Assembly: GCA_036346255.1 (NCBI GenBank)
Contig: CM070639.1
Coordinates: 2,676,001 to 2,740,000, forward strand
DNA from: Ampelocalamus luodianensis
Taxonomy: Eukaryota > Streptophyta > Magnoliopsida > Poales > Poaceae
Direction of reading: 5' to 3'
DNA length: 64,000 nucleotides
Shown here: positions 1 to 9,848 of the stretch, one piece after another
Layout: each line of letters opens with the position of its first letter
Position numbering within the stretch: position 1 is the stretch's first letter
The notes under the pieces: model-generated
What the model was told of the DNA's origin: nothing
Seen by the model: the letters and a program-made list of their open reading frames with translations, nothing else
Databases searched by the model: none
Program-made: the position numbers and the translations under genes

Positions 1-1545
1 TTTACATCCGTACGTGCGTCAGGAATGGATTGACCGTTGGGTGAGCGATCGCTCATGGTAATTTTCCTTTTTTTCTTGCACGTTTACTTCTTCCACCTTT
101 TACCGCAGCAGATTTAGCATCATGCGCTTATTTCCGAAGCTGACCTGGACAAAATTAGATTACCTTTTTTTCAAGGTCACTTCAATTGATTCTTGCAGAA
201 GGGAGGAATTTAAGATTAGTTGCCCGCAACATCTCTATCATTTTATTTGGAGATTGGCCGAGAGCGAGGAAGAAAGGAAGAGGAAAAGATGAAGAGGACA
301 GGCCATTTCGCGTGTATAATAAAGGCAAAACAAAAGTAAATCGTTTTTAAACCCCGAAAATGACAAGAAATGAACAGGACAATGAAAAACATGGTATATT
401 ATCTATTACCGTGAATTTTCTGGTATTTTATCGAGTATCAAGCAAAGACTTGGTTAGTAGTCTATTTCCTCTGAACAGTACTAGCATAACACTGCAATAA
501 GCTAAAGCAGCTATCACGTCGTGCCCGCGCTCTCGCAGATTTGCCAATCCAATCTGATGATCTGATCTGATGCTTTCACTCGTGACTCAGCCAACCAAAA
601 AAGAAATTTGTCCGCCCAAATTTACAAGTTATGGATGCCATCACTCATCAGTCCATCACCTTTTCTTTTCTTTTTCTTTCTCTGGCCGGACGGCATTCTT
701 CCCCACGCACGAGATCATGATTTCTCATGCCCCTTGACGCCATGGCAGCAGCTGTTCAAGGATCTCTGAATGCGATCTCTGCCTTCCACTCGCTGTCCTT
801 GTGTGCCCTCCACTGCCTCCTGTCCTCTGGAACCACTTACTGCTCGAGGATGCGATGCGCCTTGCTCGTCTCCAACAGAAGCAGCCGCTGCTGTTCCCCT
901 TCTTCTTCCTGTGCACTTGTGATGGCCTTGCAACAGCAGCATATCTGACATGTGCCGGGTGAACAATGCGCGATAGGAACGCCGCCTTCGACAACCGTCC
1001 GATCGGAGGCAAGAGATCACGCACCGTCCGACCCATGATCTGACGGTCTGGGAGAGCTCGTCCCGTACCATCTAACGGCCGACGAAGGCACGTTCCGCAT
1101 CCGCCATGAAACGCTCATCCACAGATCGAGTAAGGTGCACAGGTCAGATGGATCATGATGAAACAAAATGAAGCAGGCAGGAGCAGCTGCTGCTGATCCC
1201 AGAGCCAACAGTTCTGAAGAAGAAGATCATCCGCGATACTGTCGGCAAATGCTAGGAGTACGCCTCATCAAATGGCATCAACTACGGGTATCAGCATCAG
1301 GCTAACATATACCTGCAACTGTTCAAGCTAAAATCAGCAGGAGAGAAGTAGGAACCATATAAGTATATAACATCACACATCCTCCACCAGCATGCCTGCC
1401 GAAGCTCTTCGCTTACAAACAAATGATCAAACCCTAACATGGAGTGGTACAAGAATTATCACGGAGCATCAAAGTTTACAGAATGAACAGATGGGCCAAA
1501 AATGCATAGCTAAGGGTATAATTCAGTGTAGCGAAATAGACTACA
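1..1545. other. Left flank, no supported gene
   Basis: I find no convincing coding exon here. The short open frames on both strands around 715-1208 overlap each other, have no recognisable domain and look like chance readings of a moderately GC-rich stretch. The part from about 1200 upward lies directly downstream of the minus-strand PDH E1-beta stop codon and probably contains its 3' untranslated region. Positions 43-54 are a perfect 12-bp palindrome, GAGCGATCGCTC, which may be chance. Confidence 0.4.
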
Positions 1546-1603
1546 TTGCCTGCACCACAATGAAAGCCACTACGTTGCCTGCACCACAATGAAAGCCACT
1601 ACG
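1546..1603. repeat. 29-bp tandem duplication, 2 copies
   Basis: Two identical 29-bp units (1546-1574 and 1575-1603), each starting TTGCCTGCACCACAATG, lie just downstream of the PDH E1-beta stop codon, probably within its 3' untranslated region. Perfect identity suggests a recent slippage duplication. Confidence 0.9.
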
Positions 1604-1676
1604 TGACAGAACAAACAGGAGACAGTGCTTCTGAATCCACGAAAAAATGTAACTCAGCAATGTATTCAGATTTCAA

Positions 1677-4600
1677 TTATTGGCAGATCTGCTCGACAGC
1701 GGCCACAATCTGTGCAGGCTGCACGACAGTCGCGTCTTCCAGAGTTGCAGCATACGGAGTCGGCACATCCTGTGATGACAAGCACATGATGGGGGCATCA
1801 AGGTAGTCCCAGAAGTTGTCGATGATGGCCGACCTCAGGCTGGCACCGATACCACCTGTCCGCATGCACTCCTCCACAATCAGCACACGGTGGGTCTTCT
1901 TAATGGAGTTTCCTATGGTGTGCAGATCAAATGGCTTCAAAGACCTGATGTCAATGACCTCTGGATCGTATCCTTTGTTCACCAACGTCTTGGCAGCCTG
2001 CATCACATGGTACCTCATACGAGAGTATGTGAGGATCGTCACATGCTCACCTGGACGTACCATCTCAGCCTCCTCCAAGCAACAAACGTATTCCTCATCA
2101 GGGATTCTCTCCTTCAGGTTGTACAGAAGGACATGCTAGAACAGCACCACAGGGTTCTCGCTCCTTATGGAAGCTTTTAGGAGGCCCTTAGCGTTGTAAG
2201 GAGTAGAGCAAGCAACCATCTGAAGGCCAGGAATCGACTGGAAGTATGACTCAAGACGTTGCGAGTGCTCAGCACCAAGCTGACGCCCAATACCACCAGG
2301 GCCTCGAATCACAATTGGGATTTTGAACTGACCACCTGAAGTATAGTGAAGCATACCGCACTTGTTTGAAATCTGATTGTAAGCAAGGAGAAGGAAACCC
2401 ATGTTCATGCCTTCAACCACTGGCCTGAGCCCCTTCATTGCTGCACCAACTCCCATGCCGGTGAAAGAATTCTCAGCAATAGGGGTATCAAGAACCCGGA
2501 GATCTCCAAACATTTCAGCCAAGCCTTTCGTCACCTTGTATGAACCTCCATAGTGACCAACATCTTCACCAAAAACGCACACCGTTGGATCCAATTCCAT
2601 CTCCTCTATCAAGGCTTCTCTAAGGGCCTCAAACAGCAAGACCTCATGACTACAGAACAAAAGGTTAACGCAGTCAGGCATTTTCAGAACACGCAGAAGG
2701 AATGGATATCGTATACCAAATGCATTCTAAGTTTCTTTATTCATAGAAGGCAGCATGTGTCATATCAGCATGAACTGCATTTAAGAGAACAGAACTACAG
2801 ACTACAGTATTCATTTAACTCTTCAAGCAGTATAGCAGTTGTCATTGTTGTAACAGACTTAAACAAACTACAGTTGGCCACAGCAGCTAATTGGAGTATA
2901 CTGTCTAGTGTCTACCCCAGTAAGATTAGTCAGTGTTTAGCCAATTGAAGGGGAGAAATGACGGGTTTAGAGTTTATATGATTTACATCTCAACAAAATG
3001 ACTTACTAATCATTTTCCATAAATAAACAGAAGATGGAGAAAAGTTAGGGTAATTTGCCTCATTTTTAGTTACAAGCTGGAACCAACAGGCTTTCTAGCA
3101 GTATCCAGAAGTTCCTGGCTAAGCTCTGGCTGCCACAGATTTCTCTTTCCATTTTGAACTGTGAACCAAGCAAGTTCAACACTGTCTCCTACTGGCAACT
3201 GGCTGCAAACTGGCAAATTCGGATGGCAATAACATGTTCATTAAAGGAAAGCAATTCTCGATAAAACTTGTCAATTTAAAGAAATATCTTACTATTTCCA
3301 CATTAACACCTATAATTTGTTAACATAAGCCTTGCACATAAGTTTTCAAATTTTAATTAGTGACTTTGCTTCCTCACATAGAGCCAATCTGAAGACAAAC
3401 TAATCATATGTTGTAAAGCCAAGCTACATCTAAGTGGCCATCAGCAATGTTAGACTTCTCATAATAAATATATCAACATTTCAAACAGTACAAATGTTGA
3501 CCAAGTGGAACAGGAATTCGCAAAGTGTCAGATCTGCTGATACAGGATATAAATTCAACTCAACACATGGGAAGGAATGGAAGTGTCCGGCCATCCCTAT
3601 AACAGCACAGAATCAATCTCCACCGCCAATTAGTTTCAAGATCAAGGACCATGTCTACTATACAGAATAATGTGTGATGTTTCTAATTCACAATTGGCTG
3701 CAAGGTTGTTGACGTAAAATAGCAGATGATGCAATGCTATAATTATATTGTTCAAGTGCTAGTTCTCTGTTGCAATACAGCAACAGAAAAAAGAAAGTAC
3801 CCTGTCCTCTGAATGTGGTAGAAGCCAGCATTAATATAGACCATACTCTTTGATAAAAGTGCTAACATTCTGATTTTTGTACTGATGAATGACCGCATCA
3901 AATATTGAACAGCTTTGACAAATGACAACTGGTCTTGCTCCAAACTGGAGTTGATTAAAACATAAGCTTTGACAAATGACAACTGGTCTTGCTCCAAACT
4001 GGAGTTGATTAAAACATATGTCCGCACATTAATTTAGAAAACAGAATTCAGGATTTTCACTCTGTTCAAGTCTCCCAGTTAACACAACTAGACTACCAGA
4101 ATCCAATCTTACTTCCACCAAAGCTAAAGCATAGGTGCACAGCAAAGCAGTAAAATTTCGGACTAAAAACGTGCCGGCACAGCTGCAGAATGCAAGACTT
4201 CTATTCCTACCAGGTAAAATCTACAAATAGCCGACAATCATCAAGCAGGGACAATGTCCGGTTAAGTATACCATCCGAGGCATAATATCCTAGTCGCATC
4301 TAAATCAAACTGAATTGTTTGCCCAACCAATCTGAATCACTCCAGATGCTTTCCCAACAGCAACCACACGTTACTATGCTATTGCAGCACAAATCTTACC
4401 AGCCCGACTTGGAGCCCGCCGCCGCCTCATCCGCCTTCGCCTGCAAACATAGCAATCCCCAAGGAGGGGGAAATCAGTACGCGCAGCGCAGCGCAGCACA
4501 CAACGCGAGCACATTACGAATAGGAAGTCGAAGAAGAAGAAGAAGGCGGTACGTAACTGCAACGGCGGCGCGGGCCACCAGCCCGCCGCGCGCCAGAGAC

Positions 4601-4826
4601 GAACCCGATCCCTTCGCCGCCGCGGCCACGCGCACGCTCCTCGCCACTACATGGGTGGATCGCTACTACTCTGTCAGTCGCTTCGCAGAAGCGGAGAGCG
4701 AACACACGCAGAGGTGACGGACTCGGGGGGTGTACCTGGCGCGGCGGATCTGGGCTTGGGGGAGGCGGCGGCGCCGAGACCGTGCAGCGTGGCCGCCGTG
4801 GCATGCAGCGAGGCAGCGGCGGCCAT
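1677..4826 (-). CDS. Plastid pyruvate dehydrogenase E1 beta subunit, disrupted by one in-frame stop
   Basis: Beta subunit of the thiamine-diphosphate-dependent E1 of plastid pyruvate dehydrogenase, which makes acetyl-CoA for fatty acid synthesis in the stroma. I assemble four exons on the minus strand: 4826-4736, 4646-4558, 4440-4400 and 2649-1677. All junctions are GT-AG and keep phase, giving 397 codons, normal for the family. The start MAAAASLHATAA opens a Ser/Ala/Arg-rich transit peptide of about 70 residues; the mature part begins near HEVLLFEALREAL. Visible landmarks are GEDVGHYGG, DTPIAENSF (its Glu is the family's cofactor-activating residue) and the C-terminal transketolase domain with GYDPEVIDIRSLKPFD, ending VEQICQ. 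One defect: codon 245 is TAG (plus strand 2136-2138), where homologues have Glu in VVLFEHVLLYN; reading resumes in the same frame. The stop would remove the whole C-terminal domain. Either a consensus error or a recent loss-of-function allele fits, because everything else is intact. Intron 3 is about 1.75 kb. Confidence 0.93.
3070..3202 (-). other. Possible alternative terminal exon inside PDH E1-beta intron 3
   Basis: On the gene's own strand a TTTGCAG acceptor (3209-3203) is followed by a 43-codon open reading frame ending in TAA at 3072-3070. Its sequence looks protein-like (pieces: LPVGDSVELAWFTVQNG, RNLWQPELSQELLD). Exon 3 ends with two bases of a codon (TG); splicing to this acceptor adds C, giving Cys, and then reads straight into this frame. 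The product would carry the plastid transit peptide plus a new 43-residue tail. I do not recognise the tail. It could instead be a captured gene fragment or chance; there is no transcript evidence here. Confidence 0.35.
3911..4018. repeat. 54-bp tandem duplication in PDH E1-beta intron 3
   Basis: Two identical 54-bp units (3911-3964 and 3965-4018) starting AGCTTTGACAAATGACAAC. The period is a multiple of three, so the minus strand reads as a repeated 18-residue peptide in one frame, but the location inside an intron without splice context argues against coding. Confidence 0.9.
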
Positions 4827-4876
4827 TAGTCTCTCGGGATTCTGGACGAGGCGGCCGCGACGCGCGCGGTGGAGAG

Positions 4877-4883
4877 TTTTATA
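4877..4883 (-). promoter_or_regulatory. TATA box of PDH E1-beta
   Basis: TATAAAA on the minus strand, 51 bp upstream of the ATG at 4826, in otherwise GC-rich DNA. The spacing would give a short leader of roughly 20-25 nt. Confidence 0.6.
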
Positions 4884-5373
4884 CGGGGCGGCGTCGCGTG
4901 CTGCTCGCTTCGGCGAAGTGTGGAGGAGGAGGAGGCGAGGCGGCGGAGAGCACGGGGTGAGCTCGCGACGCTACGCTACGGAGTAGGAGTCGTGGACGAC
5001 TGGACGGGGTGTATGGGCCGAGGAAGACGAGGGCCCACCTGGACGTGGGAGATGTCGGGAGAGGTGGTGTATGGACCGGGCGCGGGCTCCTCTTTTGGAT
5101 GGACCTGGTCCACTTCTCTTAGGCTTCTCTTCTCCTTTTGTTGGGCCCAAAACTTGGGCTTCCCTTGAGCTTTTCTGTAGCATTAGGAAGGGGGTGCTTA
5201 GAGCATTTCGGCCCACAACTACGAGGCTGGGCACAGAAAAAGATTTCGGACGAATTCCGAAACTCGTATTCCCGCAATTATGATCGTGGACGGTAATAAT
5301 ATTTTCATCTCTGCAAACCTCGTGTTTAACTTAGCCAATACTACGTCCTTAATCTTCCAGTGTAGGGATATGT
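4884..5373. other. Upstream region of PDH E1-beta, no gene seen
   Basis: GC-rich promoter-proximal DNA up to about 5200, then ordinary AT-rich spacer. Overlapping short frames on both strands have no domain or homology that I recognise. Confidence 0.5.
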
Positions 5374-5916
5374 CAGGGGCTGATCTAGGCCTCATGCTGG
5401 GTAGGCTATAGACTGAGACTCAACAAAAAATTTAGTGAATTTTTTTTGTTATATAAGCTCAACAAATCGATTTATAGTGTTTAGCCCGAGTCCTAGCCTC
5501 TCACTATTTCTCCCATCCACGATTCCATCATCCGTCGTGCCAGGTACTAGCCCAATCGGCATTTCTGAAGAATCTAGATCCGCCATTATGTGTTAATGGA
5601 GTTTTGGTTATTAATGACAAATCTATTTATGAGACTAACACTCTTTTTGATATACCTATTGTTTAGTCTCAGTTGGATTTAAAGATCAAAGAGGTATGCA
5701 TTCGACAAACATCTTATTATATCTTCTTGCATTCCTCGGATCCAATATATATGTTGAACTTCACCAAAAAGGAAAACTTGTATATGTGCATATGTTTTAT
5801 TTACACACTCGTATATGCACACATTTAGGGGGAGTTTAATCTATATCTTGTGGTTTCATTAGTATTGATCTATATTCCTTTGTCCACATATATTAAGGAT
5901 CTTTACCTTGAAATAT

Positions 5917-6122
5917 ATCCTTGAATATATTTAACTTGTGTAGTTAATATATTCATATGAGTATATGTAACTTGTGTAAGTCTATATATACTCATATCCT
6001 TGAAAATATACAACTTGTGTAGTTCGTATATATTTATATGAGCATATGAGACTTGCGTAGTTTATATATGCTCATGTATCTTTTGAGTATACATAACTTT
6101 TGTAGTTTATATATACTCATAC
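5917..6122. repeat. About 60-bp degenerate tandem repeat inside the LTR
   Basis: Three to four imperfect units built around the motif AACTTGTGTAGTTTATATATACTCAT. AT-rich and within the solo LTR. Confidence 0.7.
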
Positions 6123-7102
6123 CAATTATTCAATTATCTGTAATTGTGTTAGTTGTCATCAATTACCTAAGAGAGAAAGATTGCGGTATCTTGTCCCACC
6201 ATTATTGGTTAATGGTTTGTTGTGGTAATTAATGACGATCACCTTATGGAACTAACATTTTTCTATGAGTTTGTGAAATAGGTTATGTTTCATGTAATTG
6301 AAGACTTCGGATGATGTCATGAGTTGATCATCATCAAGTCATGTGTTTGAAGAAAAAGAATATCGTCATGTGTTGATGATATCAAGAGAAGAACATCATC
6401 ATGGGTTGATGATATTGAAGTGAAGAGCTTGGAGTAAAGGAGATGATCATGAGTTGATCATCAAGTCAAGAAGAATCCATCATGTGTTGATGGAGGTCAA
6501 GTGAAGAGTGCATCATGAGTTGATGTATGTCAGGACTTGAAGCGAGGATATGCGACATCAAGCTTCAAGTGGTTGCGCAAGGAAAAGGTATGACTAGCTA
6601 GGGCTAAGGATTCGTTCTTAGTCTTTTACTGGTCTCGGTGTTTGGTTGGAGACCGGATTGCTAGTATAGGTTGCCGTACTATTAAGAGGGGTATTAATTA
6701 GTAACTTGAGTTAGTCATGTGTTGATAGCTCATTGTGTTTGCTCTAGCTCAACTTAACATGTTGCCTATATTTGCGAATGCGTTTTGCAAATAGTTGTGG
6801 CTCATGGTTATTCCTTGTAGCATGTGACTCTTGTTTGCGAACGGTTTAAGTCCATGTACCTTATTCCTTGTGGCGATGATTCTAAAAGTCGGCAAAATGT
6901 ATTTTTGTGACTTGTTGAGAATCTAGCTTTCATCTCTTGTGCACATGTTGAATCAATTGGCAAATATGTTTTGCAAATTGAGTTGAAGCAAATGTACAAA
7001 GTTTGATCTCAGTCTTGGTGATCTTGTGATGGCCGACTGGCAGAAGTGTCCGACCGCCATGGGTTGAGCGATTCGACCGATCTTCGTGTGAACCGGCCGT
7101 AA

Positions 7103-7171
7103 GAAACGGTACTACCGGAGTGCGGTAGTACCGGGAGTTTGAAACGGTACTACCGGAGTGCGGTAGTACCG
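7103..7171. repeat. Tandem pair of perfect hairpins in the LTR
   Basis: Two copies (7103-7133 and 7141-7171) of an inverted repeat: CGGTACTACCG, then the loop GAGTG, then CGGTAGTACCG. Each has a perfect 11-bp stem. They sit about 350 bp upstream of the LTR TATA-type signal. Confidence 0.9.
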
Positions 7172-9848
7172 ATATTTGTTTGGCGATACGTATTTTCCGA
7201 GGAGTTGTTTTCTAGTTTTTGGTCGAGCGACCGACGGCGGTGTTCGCCGGCTCGACGGAGCCGGTCAAGGACCCGGCCGCTTTTTTCCAGAGCTGATTGC
7301 GGTTTTGAGTGCGGTCCGACCGAGCGTGTATCGGCGGTCGAGGCCGGCATATGCTGCCCGGCCGACCGCCATTGGTTGGCGGTCGACCGAGGTCCTCCAA
7401 CGGCTAGTTTTTCGACCGTTGGAGGAGTGCGGTCGACCAGGCCATTTGCTGCGATCGACCGGCCTGCTGATTTTTCAAAGACGCTTCTCCCAACGGCTAG
7501 TTTTTGAGTGTGGGCTATAAATACCCACCTTGACCGTGTGAGAAATAGAGCTGGTGCCCCATTGAGTTCCTTTGAGCTAAGAGCAAGCCCTCTACTCCCA
7601 TTTGTGCATGTGTTGCACTTGTTGAGGTTTGAGAGGCAAATCCTATTGCATGTGTTGCATTAAGTGGTGGATTTGGTATCCATGAGAGCTTTGACACTTG
7701 ATTGGTTCAAGTGAAAGTTGGAGACTTGTTACTCTTGGTGTTTGCCAACACCTAAACGGCGTGGAGGCGTCGTGCGTCGGTGATCTTCTCAAGTGAAGCT
7801 TGTGAGAAGACCCGAGCGTTTGTGAGTGGCTTGATGCTCGCCATCTCCGGAGTGGAGTAAGAGCAACCCTAGTGGAGCGAGGTGGTTGATACCTCGGAGG
7901 AAGGCTTAATACGTGGAGCCGGCCCAATTGGTTTGGGTTTCCCTCAACGTGGATTAGGGGAGATCGGCAAGTCTCAGAGCACCACGGTAAAACATCGACG
8001 TGTCATATTGTGGTTTGCATTCTTGAGCTTTACCTTATTGCAATTTACATTCATATAATTAAGTTGCTCATTTATTGTGTATGAATGATTTCCAAGCTAT
8101 GTGCTATTTACATTGCCTAAATTGAATTGCTCACAAGTTCATGCTCAATTGATTATTATCATTAGACTTGTATTGTTGGAGCACTTAGTTGAGACTAGTG
8201 GTTTTAGGTCTTAATTGTGTAAAACCGTATTTATATTAACTTCCGCATTAGAAATCGGTTTTAGCGCATAAAAATTTTAAAACGCCTATTCACCCCCCTC
8301 TAGTCGGCATACTCGATCTTACAATCTCCCCATGCCCCCAACCTCAAAGCCTCCCACCCAGGAAAATGGAAAACTAATCTCTCCCACCCACAAGCCCCCG
8401 CGTGCCCCTGCCCTCTAGGCCTCCACGGCTCCTCGCCCGCTGCAGCCGCCGCCCCCTCCCTCCCTGCCCGGCACCGCGTCGTGCCCACCCTCCGCCGCTG
8501 CCGCACCCTCTAACTCAGTTTAATGGAATTTAATTTGATGGTGTTCCTTATACGTTGCATGCTTTTTTGCTTAGTGGTCTATAGATGAAGCAATAGGGTG
8601 CTACCTTAATTAATGTTCCTTGAGTGATTTAGATGAATCAATAGTGTGTGCCCTTTGCTTTTGCTTTGCATTTTCGATATAGATGAATGAGGAGGAAGCT
8701 AGTAGTATCTAGCTAGGTGAGCTTGATTCTTTTACTTAGTTATTACTTTTGTTAGTACATAAAGCAAACCTCTAAATTCGCAATAGTATATTTTTGGAGC
8801 AAACAAGTTGTGATTCTCTTAATGCAACTTCCAGGAGTCCCTAGGACTCATTACATGCTCTGGTTCATGTGATTAGTTGAGTGCCTCCAAATATGTAATT
8901 TCAGAATATGAGTATTGTCCTGCAGACTTGTGTTAATTATAATTTGTTTCTTTGTAGATCCCTTCTTTCATACACTTGGGGAGGTAGTTTAATTTTATGA
9001 CAAAGCTTATAGGGCTTCTTTTCTGTTTGTTTAGTAATTTAGAGTTAAGTAGAGTGCTAGCTACCTTAATTAATGTTTATTGTGAAGATGAACACATTAA
9101 GTTTCAACAGATACAGAAAGAGGTTCAATATTTCAGCAGTAGTAATTTTCATCCTGATTTTCCTTGACTATTATCTGTTGATTTCCATAAACTTACGCAT
9201 AAGTAGTGACTGATTGTTCTGTTCTTCCTCTATACCTTTTTCAGTGATGATACCATTATTTTTCAGTGATGATATAACATCTTGTCCTTGTGTTGGTGAG
9301 TTAGCTTCTTACAAATGTAAACTTCATGTTCTTTGTATTTAACCATACATCTGTTTGATTTATTTTTGTTATGTTTGTCTTTGTATAGTCTAGTTCTTGT
9401 CCGACTATTGATGAAGAAATGATGAGAGATGGAATCTTCATTGTTTATGCACCCAAATTGTCTCTACGATGCTATATTATTTATGTTTTTATTATTATGT
9501 TTTATATTGAAGCATTGAACTAAAGGTTCATATCAATAATGTATTTGTGACTTATTTTTGTCATGTCGTGGTGTGTATATAAATTGGTGTTAGTTCTAAT
9601 ATGTTAACATGTTAGAATCTAACGCCGCGCGCGGTGAAATTCTAGATCCGCCTTTGGATAGGTTGACACTGAGCAATCAATCAATCTATAAGATTTTCTC
9701 AACATAAAACTCCCCCTGACGCTTGCTAAGTGCACGTACCCGACCTCAATCCGGCAGAGCCTGCGTCATCGCAAGCGTGCCACCCACCCATCCACCGCTG
9801 AAGCCATTACAACTAACACAGATTAACCGCCCAATTAAGCTAAGCACC

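Larger units (their letters stand above)
5591..8323 (+). mobile_element. Solo LTR, SIRE/Maximus-type copia
   Basis: Begins TGTTAATGGAGTTTTGG and ends CGATCTTACA after the motif TTCACCCCCCTCTAGTCGGC (8290-8309), the typical end of SIRE/Maximus LTRs in grasses. The interior has the expected landmarks: degenerate repeats of CATGAGTTGATCATCAAG (6310-6540), paired hairpins (7103-7171) and a TATA-type signal near 7515 (GGCTATAAATACC) ahead of a presumed R region. No internal coding region or second LTR follows, so it is read as a solo LTR. No matching 5-bp target duplication was found, so the exact ends are uncertain. Confidence 0.65.
5374..9656. mobile_element. hAT-like non-autonomous element interrupted by an LTR
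   Basis: The left end CAGGGGCTGATCTAG (5374-5388) and the right end CTAGATCCGCCTTTG (9642-9656) are imperfect terminal inverted repeats of the CAGGGGCGGATCTAG type common in grass hAT-like elements. Flanks GATATGT (5367-5373) and GATAGGT (9657-9663) match in 6 of 7 positions, as expected for an aged 8-bp class of target duplication. No transposase is seen. About 2.7 kb of the interior (5591-8323) is a separate LTR. An internal TCTAGATCCGCC at 5574-5585 resembles the right terminus, so a smaller 0.2-kb element abutting the LTR is the alternative reading. Confidence 0.5.

Noticed and set aside
715..1208. Three overlapping frames on both strands near 0.7-1.2 kb
   Set aside because: They overlap in different frames, have no domain, and lack splice or promoter context.
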